Below are positions 26,124-36,126 of a stretch of DNA of 64,000 bases, piece by piece. How positions within the stretch are numbered: the first letter of the stretch is position 1; each line of letters begins with the position of its first letter. The position numbers and the translations under genes were made by a program. The stretch is taken from NCBI RefSeq assembly GCF_014138605.1, contig NZ_JACJHX010000010.1:1-64000 (forward strand), read 5' to 3'. The notes under the pieces were generated by a model. That model saw only the letters and a program-made list of their open reading frames with translations. It was not told the origin of the DNA and searched no databases. This DNA comes from Peribacillus huizhouensis. GTDB lineage: Bacteria > Bacillota > Bacilli > Bacillales > DSM-1321.

Positions 26124-27734
26124 ATGGAAGATTTGTTGTTTTTGGCGGAAGAGCTTGCTAGGCTGCTTCGTCCTTCGGTGGATGAGGATCAGTTGACGAT
26201 TCGTGAGGGGCTTGCTCTTTATCGTCAGGGATTAGTAAAGGTGACTTCGAAGGAAGAGAGTTCGGTTTATGCTATTGTGCAAGATGTAACCCCAAAAGAG
26301 GTTGAATTCGATATGCTATTTTGGGTTGCATCCGAATGTACATGTGACAATTCATCGATCTGCAAACACAAGATTGCGGTGTTTTTTCACTTATACGCGA
26401 GTATTGCTAGTCCAGCCGATTGGGTCATAGGTTGGACCCAAAGAGAAAAAGAGGCGAACTCCCAAACAAAACTTCCGATTAAACCTGCCAGTACCCTACT
26501 TAAAGAATCAGCACCGTTCGAACAAAGTTATGATAACTGGAAGAAATTCACCACAAATTCTTTCACAGAATTAATCGAAGATCAATTTACAGAGAACTCC
26601 TTTGTCATGGAAAGACATATCCAGCATTACTTATCAACGCTTATGTCCAAGGCTCCTATGGATTCGAATTGGAAGCTGCTTTATCAGTTCATTACGTCCA
26701 TGATCACTTTACTGCATACATTCAAACTGTTGGATGAGCGTCGAAATCAGCCGTATACTATTCGGGCCTTTTACCAGCTAACTGAGGATTTATTTGATTC
26801 TTTACATTCAATGATCTATCGCTTAGCAAACCGATCACGACCATTCGCTTTTGATTCATTTATAAGTAATCTATCTGAAGATACAATCGATCTATTACGA
26901 GGGAATGAAGGCTTACAATTTGAGAAAATCGATTTGTATCGGGAACTGTGGACCCATTTATTCTCGAAAAAAGCATCTCGAAAAGTAGAATCGGAACGAA
27001 TCGAACAGGCGCTTTCGACATCTATATTGAGTGAAATAGAGCGCTCCACTCACTTTATTGCTGCTATTCACCTCTATATACTAGATAACCAAGATGACAG
27101 AGCGATTCCATTGCTGAAAAACCTTACATCCAACGATTGTCCTTATCTATATGATTGGATGAAACAATTTGCCGACCAAGATACACATCAACGTAATCTA
27201 CCTTATATCGAATTTATTATCCGTAATCTACATGATTATTTAAGTGAAATAAAGGATTACTATGCTTGTAACGATCATGTTCGCATCTTAGCGAAACCTA
27301 TTTACGCTTCTTGCACACAACTGAAACGTTTGGATTTACTTGAAAAATTTTACCGAGAAGCGCTCCCATACAGCTATTGGGAATACTCGATGTTTCTTTT
27401 TGAGCAACAATCCTATAAAAAGTGGACGGATTTAATCATTTATTCAGGCGTAACAATTGATGCAATCGGCCAAGACATGATTAAAACGGTTGTGGCGAGC
27501 GATCCTAAGATTATACTGCCGCTCTATCACCATGCCGTACAACAAACCGTTTCTTTAAAAAATCGGGCTGCCTACAAGCAAGCCATTCGGTATTTGAAAA
27601 AAATGCGAACGATTTATAAAAAGATGAAACAGGAAAATGTGTTCGAGGATTACTTGGACTATATCTCTCTTTCCACAAAACGATTGCGGGCTTTTCAAGA
27701 AGAACTGCAAAGGAGTAAGCTAATCGATGGATAA
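26124..27734 (+). CDS. ywqB: SWIM zinc-finger protein (YwqB-like)
   Basis: A 536-residue protein with an N-terminal SWIM zinc finger (CxCxnCxH: Cys72, Cys74, Cys80, His82 in ECTCDNSSICKHK). The rest is mostly helical and lacks a known motif. SWIM domains bind DNA or protein partners. Its stop overlaps the start of the SNF2 helicase gene by 8 bp, as in B. subtilis ywqB-ywqA, so the two probably form a complex or act together; the biological role is not established. SD GGAGG lies 6 nt before the ATG, directly behind a REP copy. Confidence 0.85.
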   Translation: MEDLLFLAEELARLLRPSVDEDQLTIREGLALYRQGLVKVTSKEESSVYAIVQDVTPKEVEFDMLFWVASECTCDNSSICKHKIAVFFHLYASIASPADWVIGWTQREKEANSQTKLPIKPASTLLKESAPFEQSYDNWKKFTTNSFTELIEDQFTENSFVMERHIQHYLSTLMSKAPMDSNWKLLYQFITSMITLLHTFKLLDERRNQPYTIRAFYQLTEDLFDSLHSMIYRLANRSRPFAFDSFISNLSEDTIDLLRGNEGLQFEKIDLYRELWTHLFSKKASRKVESERIEQALSTSILSEIERSTHFIAAIHLYILDNQDDRAIPLLKNLTSNDCPYLYDWMKQFADQDTHQRNLPYIEFIIRNLHDYLSEIKDYYACNDHVRILAKPIYASCTQLKRLDLLEKFYREALPYSYWEYSMFLFEQQSYKKWTDLIIYSGVTIDAIGQDMIKTVVASDPKIILPLYHHAVQQTVSLKNRAAYKQAIRYLKKMRTIYKKMKQENVFEDYLDYISLSTKRLRAFQEELQRSKLIDG

Positions 27735-30711
27735 CCGGAAAACATTAAAAGTAAAAATTGCAGCAATCGGAAGTGGGAAATACTCCATTGCCATCGTCAC
27801 CCCAGAAAATATATACGTAAACCCTGAAACTGTACGCAGGCTCTTATTCTCTTGGGACGAAGCAAGCTTCTACGGCACTAGACTAACTGTTGATACAATT
27901 GATACGATTCCAGTATTTATCGTCAATGCATGGGTCCTATTGAATTTATTTGCCAAAGAGGGCTTTAACTCATTTATCGATTGGGAATGGTCAGAACTCT
28001 CTTCTCTCTGTCTATCTGCAGCACCTGTCCTTCATGAAGCCATTGAAATGGGTGTACCCGTTCCTGACTTTACCAGTTTGAAGAACGAACAGGTGGGTTG
28101 GACATTACCAGAGGAAGTATTGGAGGAATTCGTACCTGCTTTTTGGGAGGAAAAGGTCTACACCGATATTCACGCTGAAAATGAAGAAACGAAGAAAGCA
28201 TTTATTGAGGCGTGGTATAACGATGCAGCGAACGCTTACCTTTCCAGCTATTCTACCCTAAAAAACAAATGGGATGAGGCACTTACTGCGTTAAAGGACA
28301 CTCGACTTTCAGCTAACGAGTTACAAACCTTTTTTGATGAGGAAAGCTGGAGTGCTTGGTTAGGGTTGAAAGAAGATGCTAAACCGTTCGAAATTGGGTT
28401 GAAATTAACAGAACCACTAGACGGAGTCGGTCCTTGGCATTTGACTACTTTTTTACGTTCAAAAAAAGAAGAAGACGTGGTGATCGATTATCCCGCTAAA
28501 CGATTACCACGTGGGTGGAGTAAATATGCAAGTGAAATCAAACAGACTGTTCAACGCTGGGCTTCCGTCATTCCATGGCTTAGCGATACAAAGAATGGTT
28601 TCAAAGAAGAGTTAAGCGAACCTGAAGCTTGGGATTTTTTAACGGACGCTAGTGAGAAGCTGTTATTTCTAGGAGCAGAAATCCTGCTTCCTTCATGGTG
28701 GATGGCCCTAAAAGAATCGTCCCTAAAAGTTAAAGCAAGAGTAAAAAGTTCTGCAAACCGCGGGCCTTCATACGTCGGATTGCAAGCGTTAATGGACTTT
28801 GACTGGAGGTTTTCCCTGAATGGAGAAGACCTTTCAGAAGCGGAATTCCAAAATCTCGTAAATGAAAAACGCCGCCTAGTCTTTATCCGTGGCCAATGGG
28901 TCAAGCTAGATCCGCATTTCATCAAACAAATTCAAGAACTCATGGAAACAGCCAACGACAAAGGCATACAGTTATCTGACTTACTACAGCAGGAATTCAT
29001 GAGTGAACAAGATGAATTGGAAGATGATGATACCAACCAAATGTTGCAAATTCAATTTGAACTAAATCAAGAGCTACGTAAAATGGTCGGCCGTTTACGT
29101 GAAACGAAGAATATTCCGATTCTACCTGCTCCTAAGACCTTTCATGGTGAGCTCAGACCGTATCAATCTCTAGGTATGAGCTGGCTGCTATTCTTAAGGG
29201 AGCATGGTTTTGGCGCCTGTCTAGCAGATGATATGGGCCTTGGGAAAACCGTACAAATGATCACCTACTTACAGCATGTAAAAGAACAGCAACACAAGGA
29301 GAGCAACTCTGCAATTGAAGTGGCGGATCAAGAAGTAGCTGCAGTCCCTCAAGCTATTGTTGAAACACAAGAAAATGATGAAGATGTTGAAGGAAGCACC
29401 ACTGAAGATATTCAGGATTCCTTAAAAGAAACGATTCCTGTTCAAGCCTCTCTCATTATTTGTCCAACATCCGTGCTTGGAAACTGGCAGCGGGAACTTG
29501 AACGGTTCGCGCCAAATTTAAAGGTGTATCTGCATTATGGGGCAAATCGTGTGAAAGGCGAGACCTTTGCTCAAACAATCGCAAAATACGATATCGTGTT
29601 AACTTCATACGGCATTACTCATCATGACTTTGATGCACTCGCAGCCATTTATTGGAATACAATTATTCTTGATGAAGCGCAAAATATTAAAAATGCCCAA
29701 ACAAAGCAATCTCGTTCTGTTCGGAAGTTTAAAGGTAACCACCATATTGCTCTTACCGGTACTCCAATGGAAAATCGTTTGAGCGAATTATGGGCGATTT
29801 TTGATTTTATCAACAAAGGGTATCTCGGGTCACTCAAACAATTCTCGGATAAATATGTAGCGACAATTGAACGAGAAGATCAAAAAGACAAAGTGAAGGA
29901 GTTGCAACGCCTGATTTCACCATTCCTATTAAGAAGAACGAAAAAGGATAAAGATGTTGCCCTCAATCTCCCTGATAAACAGGAACAAAAGGAATATGTT
30001 CCTTTAACAACAGAACAAGCTTCACTCTATGAGCAACTCATTAAAGATACCTTTACAGACATTGAGAAGTTATCAGCGTTTGAGAAAAAGGGTATTATTC
30101 TTAAGATGCTGAACAAATTGAAGCAATTATGCAACCACCCTGCTTTGTACTTAAAAGAGGATGCTACATCAGAAATCATGGCCAAAAGCAAACGATCAGG
30201 TAAACTCGAAAAACTAACCGAGCTGGTTGATGCAGTTCAAGAAAACCAAGAAAGCTGTCTTATCTTCACACAATATATTGGGATGGGAAATATGATGAAA
30301 GAATTGCTAGAAAAGCGATATAACATCGAAGTACCTTTCCTAAATGGCAGTGCCAGTAAAGCGCAGCGAGACACGATGATTGCCAGATTCCAAGCAGGTG
30401 AATTTCCGATATTCATCCTATCGCTTAAAGCGGGTGGAACTGGATTGAACTTGACCACAGCTAATCATGTGATTCACTATGATCGCTGGTGGAATCCTGC
30501 CGTTGAGAACCAGGCAACCGATCGCGCATACCGGATTGGTCAAAAACGTTTCGTCCATGTGCATAAGCTCATTTGCACTGGAACTCTTGAAGAGAAGATT
30601 GATATGATGATTGATAAAAAGCAAGCTTTGAACGATGAAATCATCAATAGTGACAATTGGATCACCGAATTATCAACAGATGAAATCCGAGATCTTGTTT
30701 CCTTGCATTAA
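27727..30711 (+). CDS. ywqA: SNF2-family DNA helicase/translocase (YwqA-like)
   Basis: A 994-residue SF2 ATPase. The N-terminal half (1-470) includes a bacterial SNF2-associated region. The ATPase core starts near 480: Walker A ADDMGLGKTVQM (about 500-511), then an acidic insertion (525-570), LIICPTSVLGNWQRE, DEAQNIKN (Walker B, about 649-656), LTGTPMENRLSELW, and in the second lobe SLKAGGTGLNLTTANHVIHYD and RAYRIGQKRFV (about 933). It would translocate on double-stranded DNA; the YwqB-like partner may direct it. It overlaps ywqB by 8 bp and ends before a strong terminator. Such genes may take part in repair or chromosome maintenance; no function is proven. Confidence 0.9.
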   Translation: MDNRKTLKVKIAAIGSGKYSIAIVTPENIYVNPETVRRLLFSWDEASFYGTRLTVDTIDTIPVFIVNAWVLLNLFAKEGFNSFIDWEWSELSSLCLSAAPVLHEAIEMGVPVPDFTSLKNEQVGWTLPEEVLEEFVPAFWEEKVYTDIHAENEETKKAFIEAWYNDAANAYLSSYSTLKNKWDEALTALKDTRLSANELQTFFDEESWSAWLGLKEDAKPFEIGLKLTEPLDGVGPWHLTTFLRSKKEEDVVIDYPAKRLPRGWSKYASEIKQTVQRWASVIPWLSDTKNGFKEELSEPEAWDFLTDASEKLLFLGAEILLPSWWMALKESSLKVKARVKSSANRGPSYVGLQALMDFDWRFSLNGEDLSEAEFQNLVNEKRRLVFIRGQWVKLDPHFIKQIQELMETANDKGIQLSDLLQQEFMSEQDELEDDDTNQMLQIQFELNQELRKMVGRLRETKNIPILPAPKTFHGELRPYQSLGMSWLLFLREHGFGACLADDMGLGKTVQMITYLQHVKEQQHKESNSAIEVADQEVAAVPQAIVETQENDEDVEGSTTEDIQDSLKETIPVQASLIICPTSVLGNWQRELERFAPNLKVYLHYGANRVKGETFAQTIAKYDIVLTSYGITHHDFDALAAIYWNTIILDEAQNIKNAQTKQSRSVRKFKGNHHIALTGTPMENRLSELWAIFDFINKGYLGSLKQFSDKYVATIEREDQKDKVKELQRLISPFLLRRTKKDKDVALNLPDKQEQKEYVPLTTEQASLYEQLIKDTFTDIEKLSAFEKKGIILKMLNKLKQLCNHPALYLKEDATSEIMAKSKRSGKLEKLTELVDAVQENQESCLIFTQYIGMGNMMKELLEKRYNIEVPFLNGSASKAQRDTMIARFQAGEFPIFILSLKAGGTGLNLTTANHVIHYDRWWNPAVENQATDRAYRIGQKRFVHVHKLICTGTLEEKIDMMIDKKQALNDEIINSDNWITELSTDEIRDLVSLH

Positions 30712-30794
30712 AGTGTTGATATGTACGAACTCCATATTTCACCAGGATATCGTAGTGCACGCATTTACGAATTGCTGGTTCTAACCCTATTATT

Positions 30795-30832
30795 AAAAAA
30801 GCAGCCTCTTTTTAAACTCTGAGGCTGCTTTT
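30795..30832 (+). terminator. Terminator after SNF2 helicase gene
   Basis: AAAGCAGCCTC pairs with GAGGCTGCTTT, with T residues following. An A run on the left makes it usable from both sides. Confidence 0.85.
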
Positions 30833-30980
30833 ACTGATTAAATCACTTCTTTTTCATGTAACATTTTGACTAAAGTCAGAGAAATCTTCCCTATTCTCCA
30901 GAAAAAGAAAGAACATCCGGTACTGCATTTCCTGATTACGATCGGGAACTTAAGATTTACGCGCAATATGTGCACTTTGC

Positions 30981-31259
30981 GTGCCAGAACACACTCTTTT
31001 CATGCCGGATTCGTGATTTCCGTGCCAAAACACACTTTTTTCATGCCGGATTCGTGATTTCCGTGCCAAAACACACCCTTTTCATGCCGGATTCGAGATT
31101 TGCGTGCCGGAACACACTCTTTTCATGCCGGATTCGTGATTTGCGTGCCAAAACACACTCTTTTCGTGCCGGATTCGTGATTTGCGTGCCAAAACACACT
31201 CTTTTCGTGCCGGATTCGTGATTTGCGTGCCAAAACACACTCTTTTCATGCCGGATTCT
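30981..31259. repeat. 41-bp tandem repeat array, about seven copies
   Basis: Units start at 30981, 31022, 31063, 31104, 31145, 31186 and 31227 (last partial), exactly 41 bp apart. Each unit is built from two related halves of 21 and 20 bp, beginning GTGCCAAAACACACTC and ATGCCGGATTCGTGATT, so RTGCC recurs about every 20.5 bp. The array lies in the convergent gap between the helicase and the peptide transporter. Open frames through it on both strands are by-products of the 41-bp period. No spacers of unique sequence exist, so it is not a CRISPR. Confidence 0.9.
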
Positions 31260-31330
31260 TCACTCGTGCGCCAGGGTGAAAATTACGTGCAAAAATAAGT
31301 TTCAGTTCGAGTTCCAGTCGACATGGAGAA

Positions 31331-31360
31331 AAGAAAAAGTCAGCCGTATTTAGCTGACCT
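31331..31360 (-). terminator. Terminator of the oligopeptide ABC transporter operon
   Basis: Minus strand: GTCAGC, 8-nt loop, GCTGAC, then TTTTTCTTTTC, 7 bp beyond the stop of the last permease gene. Confidence 0.75.
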
Positions 31361-31366
31361 TTCTAC

Positions 31367-32266
31367 TTAGTTCTTCATTCGTGGATCAAGTGCGTCTCGT
31401 AATCCATCTCCCATTAAATTGAAGCCTAGCACGGTTAGCATGATGGCCAATCCTGGAAACAGGACGGTCCAAGGTGCTTGAAGAATATATGCTCGAGATT
31501 CCGCCAACATTTGGCCCCATTCTGGAGTTGGAGGTTGGGCTCCTAATCCTAAAAATCCGAGTGCTGCACATTCGATGATCGCTGATGCAATCGCTAGTGT
31601 GCCTTGTACAATAATCGGCGCCAGACAATTTGGCAGAACATGTTGAAAGATTATCCGACCATCTTTCATACCGATTGCCTTGGCTGCTGAGATGTATTCT
31701 TCTTCTTTTACCGAAAGCACCCTTGAGCGAACGAGCCTACCGAACGTTGGCACATTAATAATGGCAATGGCTATTAGAGCGTTTCTAAGAGATGGCCCAA
31801 GCGCGGCAACAATAGCGATTGCCAACAAGATACTAGGAAATGCTAGTAGAATATCAAAAATTCGCGAGATTATCATATCTACCCATTTTCCATAATAGCC
31901 GGCAAGAAGACCTAGTACGAGACCTACAATCACGGAGCCGGCGACAGAGATAAAACCGACCCAAAGCGATAGACGTGCTCCAAAAATAATTCGGCTGAGA
32001 ATGTCTCGCCCATATTCATCTGTGCCAAACCAATGCTCAGCGGAAGGGGCTAAATGCTTATCTGCTAGTTTCTGTGTCTCATATGAATAAGGTGCAAGTA
32101 AATCTGCAAACAGAGCCATCAAGATGAAAAAAACTACGATAAACAATCCTATAACAGCAACCTTATTCTTTTTAAAGCTTCTCCACCCTTCTTTCCATGG
32201 AGAAATGGCTGAATCTTCTACCGGTGGCCTCGTGAGCGGAGTTTTGTTGTTTATTAGTTCTGCCAT
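31367..32266 (-). CDS. Oligopeptide/dipeptide ABC transporter permease (DppC/OppC type)
   Basis: A 299-residue inner membrane permease with the N-terminal OppC_N region (SPWKEGWRSFKKNKVAVIGL), about six membrane helices and the EAA-loop for ATPase contact in SAAKAIGMKDGRIIFQHVLPN. Typical DppC/OppC motifs GTDEYGRDILSRIIFGAR and ALGFLGLGAQPPTPEWGQML are present. It pairs with the DppB-type permease whose gene ends 12 bp upstream. Last gene of a five-gene operon (ATPase, ATPase, binding protein, permease B, permease C). Confidence 0.93.
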   Translation of the reverse strand: MAELINNKTPLTRPPVEDSAISPWKEGWRSFKKNKVAVIGLFIVVFFILMALFADLLAPYSYETQKLADKHLAPSAEHWFGTDEYGRDILSRIIFGARLSLWVGFISVAGSVIVGLVLGLLAGYYGKWVDMIISRIFDILLAFPSILLAIAIVAALGPSLRNALIAIAIINVPTFGRLVRSRVLSVKEEEYISAAKAIGMKDGRIIFQHVLPNCLAPIIVQGTLAIASAIIECAALGFLGLGAQPPTPEWGQMLAESRAYILQAPWTVLFPGLAIMLTVLGFNLMGDGLRDALDPRMKN

Positions 32267-32278
32267 GTCACGTCCCTC

Positions 32279-33292
32279 CTACTTATACTTAATTCTCGGA
32301 TCGATTGCTGCATATAATAAATCGACACATAAATTTATGATCACAAAGATAAAGGCAATCACTAGAATCCCAGATTGAACGACTGGATAATCCCGATAGT
32401 TAATAGCATCGTAAATATAGGTGCCAATACCAGGCCAGCCGAAGATTGTTTCTGTCAAAATTGCCCCACCAAGAAGCAAGCCTGTCTGCAAACCAATAAC
32501 CGTCACAACCGGGATTAATGCATTTTTAAAAGAATGCTTATACACGACCCAGAACATTCTCATTCCTTTTGCTCGAGCTGTTCGAATAAAGTCTGAACGC
32601 ATCACTTCTAGCATGGATGAACGTGTCATCCTCGCTATAATGGCCATTGGAATGGTTGCTAACGCGATACTTGGAAGTATTAAATGGCGAACCACTTCAA
32701 AGAATTGATCGAATCTTCCTTGTAGGAGGGTGTCAAGTAAATATAAGTTCGTGATTGCTTCAACCGGATCTCGGATATTATCTCGACCTGTAGTAGGTAA
32801 GAGATCCCATTTAATCGCCACGATATATTGCTCCATTAACCCTAACCAAAAGATTGGCATAGAGACCCCAATAAGTGCGATAATCATTGCAATATAATCA
32901 AACCAAGAATTTTGAAACCACGCTGATATGATTCCAGCATTCACACCGATAACGACTGCTATGATCATAGCAATGACAGCAAGTTCAATGGTTGCAGCTA
33001 GATATGGCCAGACTTCCTCTGCGATTGGTGTATTTGTCTTTAAAGAAACACCTAAATCACCGCTCAATAAGCCACCTAAATAATCAAAAAATTGTATGTA
33101 CCACGGTTGATCCAATCCAAGTTCCTTTGTCAAAGCAGCAACAGCTTCCTTCGAAGCCTGTTGACCTAAGATTAGCTGGGCTGGATTCCCCGGGATCGCA
33201 CGGACCATCATGAAAACAATAAACGCCATACCTAATAGGACTGGAATTAACGCACCTAGACGCCGAACTGTAAAAGAAAACAAAATGACCAC
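32279..33292 (-). CDS. Oligopeptide/dipeptide ABC transporter permease (DppB/OppB type)
   Basis: A 337-residue permease with the family start FTVRRLGALIPVLLGMAFIVFMMVR-like helix, RAIPGNPAQLILG, and the EAA-type loop RTARAKGMRMFWVVYKHSFKNALIPV, ending GILVIAFIFVIINLCVDLLYAAIDPRIKYK-like. About six membrane spans. It follows the binding-protein gene after 209 bp that contain a long family A palindrome, which may reduce read-through into the permease genes. Confidence 0.93.
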   Translation of the reverse strand: MVILFSFTVRRLGALIPVLLGMAFIVFMMVRAIPGNPAQLILGQQASKEAVAALTKELGLDQPWYIQFFDYLGGLLSGDLGVSLKTNTPIAEEVWPYLAATIELAVIAMIIAVVIGVNAGIISAWFQNSWFDYIAMIIALIGVSMPIFWLGLMEQYIVAIKWDLLPTTGRDNIRDPVEAITNLYLLDTLLQGRFDQFFEVVRHLILPSIALATIPMAIIARMTRSSMLEVMRSDFIRTARAKGMRMFWVVYKHSFKNALIPVVTVIGLQTGLLLGGAILTETIFGWPGIGTYIYDAINYRDYPVVQSGILVIAFIFVIINLCVDLLYAAIDPRIKYK

Positions 33293-33340
33293 CTCAACTT
33301 TTGGGCATCTGACTATTCGTCTCGTTCATATTTCTTTCAA

Positions 33341-33470
33341 CAAACAAGGAGGCGTCCCCAAAGCAAGGGTCAGGCCCCGCAACAAATAAATACCAGTATA
33401 AGATACGTGTATGAAACACTATACTGATTTAGAGTGCGAGGTTAGACTCTTATGAGACACCCACTTGTTT
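33341..33470. repeat. Family A palindromic repeat inside the transporter operon
   Basis: A 130-bp element bounded by AAACAAG/CTTGTTT, with GTCCCCAAAGCAAGGGTC on one arm and GACTCTTATGAGACACC on the other, and central ACCAGTATAAGATACGTG / TATACTG arms. It is clearly homologous, in inverse orientation, to the copy at 43031-43147. It lies between the binding-protein and permease genes, where a hairpin could stabilise the upstream mRNA and give more binding protein than permease. Confidence 0.8.
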
Positions 33471-33501
33471 AACGTACTTCTCATATTCTTTTAAACTCTT
33501 A

Positions 33502-35109
33502 TTATTCTCCTAGAGATACATTGATAAATGATTGTGTTCCGGTTGGATGCGGAATAAATCCTTTCACTTCTTTGATACCTGCCAACTGTGGCTTAGAGTG
33601 TGCAAGTGGAACCCAAGGTGCATCTTCATGAATAATTTCTTGTGCTTGTTTATAAAGCACAATACGCTCATCTTCATTAGGATTAGATTGGGCCTTGATT
33701 AAAATTTCATGCAATTCATCGTTGCTGTACCGTGAATAGTTGTTTGATCCGATGTTATCTTTATCTAAAAGCGTATAAATAAAGTTATCCGCGTCACCGT
33801 TATCTCCATTCCATCCAAGCATGTAGACAGGAGCCTCGCCGGCTTGTACTTTTTCAATATACGTTCCCCAGTCAAATGTAACGATATTTGCTGTAATATT
33901 AACTTCTTTCAAAGCAGCTTGAATCGCTACCGCTACTTTTTGCCCATCAGGCATGTACGGTCTTGCAACTGGCATTGCCCATAGATCCATTTCAAATCCA
34001 TTTTCAAGCCCTGCAGCTTTTAATAATTCCTTTGCCTTGTCCACATTATATTCATAATCGACAATGTCATCGTTATAGCCACTAACAGATGGTGGCAATG
34101 GATTTTTTGCAGGCTCTGCAGTACCCTCATAGAAACTCTTAATTAATTCTTCTTTATTAATTAAATGACTGATAGCTTGACGAACTTCTTTTTTATCAAA
34201 TGGTGCTTTTTCCACATTAAAACCAAGGTAACCGACGTTCATAGATGGTCTTTCGAACAACTGCAACTTGCTGTCTCCCTCTACCTGGCCAAGATCACTA
34301 GGGTTAAGCCCGTCCATTAAGTCAATTTCCCCTTTAATTAATGCATTGAGTCGAGCGGAGTTATCTTTAATGACTTTAAATTTAACGCCATCTAATTTCG
34401 GAAGGCCATCTTGCCAGTAATCATCATTTTTTACAACTTCAATCATATCGCCTGGTTTCCATGATTTAAAGGCGAATGGTCCAGTGCCTACAGGATTTTT
34501 CGTAAAATCATCGCCATGTTTCTCCAGAGCTTCGGGACTTGCAATCGCAAACATACCCATGGCTAAGTTTTTCAAGAAAGGAGCCTGCGGACGGTTTAGT
34601 GTAAACACAACGATATGATCATCATCTTGCGCTTTCACTTCTTTAATTACATGCCCTTCGTCCCCTTCAAAACCGCCAAACATCGATGCATAATAAGCAA
34701 ATTTTGCCTCATCTTTACTCTGCGCCCAGCGTTGAAAGTTCTTTACAACGGCTTCTGCATTAAAATCAGTATCATCATGAAACTTAATTCCGTCACGGAG
34801 ATGGAAGGTATACGTCAATCCATCTTCAGAAACATCCCATGTTTCAGCAAGTCCTGCTTCAATTTCTGTACTATCTTCTTTGTATTTGACAAGTGTTTCA
34901 AAAATTTGTTCTGTAACGATAAACGACTCTCCTTCTGTCGTTATCGCAGGGTCAAGCGCTGTAGAGTCTGCGCCTCGACCATAAATAAGCGTACCTCCGC
35001 TTTCTTCCTTCCCTTTTCCTGAGCTGCTTTCTTTCGAGCTACCACAACCAGCTAGCACAGTTGAAAGAGCAAGAATACAAATGAATACAATCCAGCTTGT
35101 CTTTTTCAT
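33502..35109 (-). CDS. Oligopeptide/dipeptide ABC transporter substrate-binding lipoprotein
   Basis: A 535-residue SBP_bac_5 family lipoprotein. The signal ends in the lipobox STVLAGC (Cys22), followed by a Ser/Gly/Lys/Glu linker. Family motifs are TYTFHLRDGIKFHDD (about 110-125), VGTGPFAFKSW and NVGYLGFNVEKAPFDKKEVRQA. It captures peptides outside the membrane for the DppB/DppC-type channel. The exact ligand (dipeptides, oligopeptides or another substrate such as glutathione) cannot be read from sequence. The gene is third in the operon; a PapR-like peptide encoded 9 kb away is a conceivable cargo. Confidence 0.92.
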   Translation of the reverse strand: MKKTSWIVFICILALSTVLAGCGSSKESSSGKGKEESGGTLIYGRGADSTALDPAITTEGESFIVTEQIFETLVKYKEDSTEIEAGLAETWDVSEDGLTYTFHLRDGIKFHDDTDFNAEAVVKNFQRWAQSKDEAKFAYYASMFGGFEGDEGHVIKEVKAQDDDHIVVFTLNRPQAPFLKNLAMGMFAIASPEALEKHGDDFTKNPVGTGPFAFKSWKPGDMIEVVKNDDYWQDGLPKLDGVKFKVIKDNSARLNALIKGEIDLMDGLNPSDLGQVEGDSKLQLFERPSMNVGYLGFNVEKAPFDKKEVRQAISHLINKEELIKSFYEGTAEPAKNPLPPSVSGYNDDIVDYEYNVDKAKELLKAAGLENGFEMDLWAMPVARPYMPDGQKVAVAIQAALKEVNITANIVTFDWGTYIEKVQAGEAPVYMLGWNGDNGDADNFIYTLLDKDNIGSNNYSRYSNDELHEILIKAQSNPNEDERIVLYKQAQEIIHEDAPWVPLAHSKPQLAGIKEVKGFIPHPTGTQSFINVSLGE

Positions 35110-35157
35110 GACTTTCCCCCCATTAATTTTTGTTACTCATTTTATGTCTACGTAAAC

Positions 35158-36126
35158 TTAGTCATAAAGATGACAAGCTACGTGATGACCTTGTTTTTGT
35201 TCCTTTAATTCAGGCCTTTTATGTGAACACTGCTCCATTGCTTTTGGACATCTTGTATGGAATGGGCAGCCTTTAGGCGGATTTACAGGACTCGGAACTT
35301 CGCCTTGTAAAATGACCCGCTCTTGTTTGTACGTTACATCTGGAATAGGCACCGCCGATAATAGCGCCTGTGTATACGGGTGGAGCGGATTTTGGTATAG
35401 ATCTTCACTTTCTGATATTTCCACTAACTGCCCTAAGTACATGACACCTACACGATCACTAATATGTCGAACAACACCAAGGTCATGGGCAATGAATAGG
35501 TACGTTAATCCATATTCCTTTTGTAAGTCTTGGAGTAAATTCAACACTTGTGACTGAATGGATACATCTAAAGCAGATACTGGCTCATCTGCGATAATCA
35601 GCTTGGGATTGATAGCAAGAGCCCTGGCTATTCCAATCCGCTGACGCTGCCCACCGCTAAATTGGTGAGGATATCGTGAGGCATGATAACTACTAAGACC
35701 AACGACCTCTAACAATTTTTGCACCCGTTGTTTTCTTTCTTGCTTACTCTTCACACCATGAACAATCAGCGGTTCTTCTAATATTTTGCCAATGGTATGA
35801 CGAGGATTTAACGAAGCAAATGGATCTTGAAAAACCATTTGTATTTCACTGCGCGTTTTCCTCATTTCATTCGTAGAAAGCTTTGTAAGATCTTTTCCTT
35901 CAAAATAAATACTTCCTTCACTAGGCTCAAGGAGTCTGAGAATCATCCGACCCGTCGTCGATTTTCCGCAACCGCTTTCACCAACGAGTCCAAGTGTCTC
36001 CCCTTTTTTAATTGAAAAAGAAATGCCGTCAACAGCTTTCACAGAGCCTATTGTTTTTCCTAAAATTCCACCTTTGATCGGAAAATGCATTTTCAGATTT
36101 TCAACTTGAACTAATGGCTGCGTCAT
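35158..36126 (-). CDS. Oligopeptide ABC transporter ATPase (DppF/OppF type)
   Basis: About 322 residues. Walker [11 protein letters not shown]-loop [16 protein letters not shown] signature [15 protein letters not shown], Walker [15 protein letters not shown] and the C-terminal oligopeptide-family region with [13 protein letters not shown], whose cysteines belong to the Cys motif of Opp/Dpp ATPases. I chose ATG 36126, which begins [16 protein letters not shown] and has AGGGG upstream; a longer frame to 36180 adds 18 residues that lie within the preceding gene. It overlaps that gene by 26 bp. Confidence 0.9.
   Translation of the reverse strand: MTQPLVQVENLKMHFPIKGGILGKTIGSVKAVDGISFSIKKGETLGLVGESGCGKSTTGRMILRLLEPSEGSIYFEGKDLTKLSTNEMRKTRSEIQMVFQDPFASLNPRHTIGKILEEPLIVHGVKSKQERKQRVQKLLEVVGLSSYHASRYPHQFSGGQRQRIGIARALAINPKLIIADEPVSALDVSIQSQVLNLLQDLQKEYGLTYLFIAHDLGVVRHISDRVGVMYLGQLVEISESEDLYQNPLHPYTQALLSAVPIPDVTYKQERVILQGEVPSPVNPPKGCPFHTRCPKAMEQCSHKRPELKEQKQGHHVACHLYD

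Noticed and set aside
26124-30711. SWIM plus SNF2 pair as an antiphage defence system
   Set aside because: The pair matches the ordinary chromosomal ywqB-ywqA arrangement of Bacillus and has no nuclease or other defence partner beside it.
30970-31238. Frames of 60-83 codons on both strands in the 41-bp repeat array
   Set aside because: Open frames arise because three 41-bp units make 41 codons; no start signals and no non-repeat sequence.
30981-31259. CRISPR array
   Set aside because: Units are contiguous with no unique spacers and no cas genes are near.
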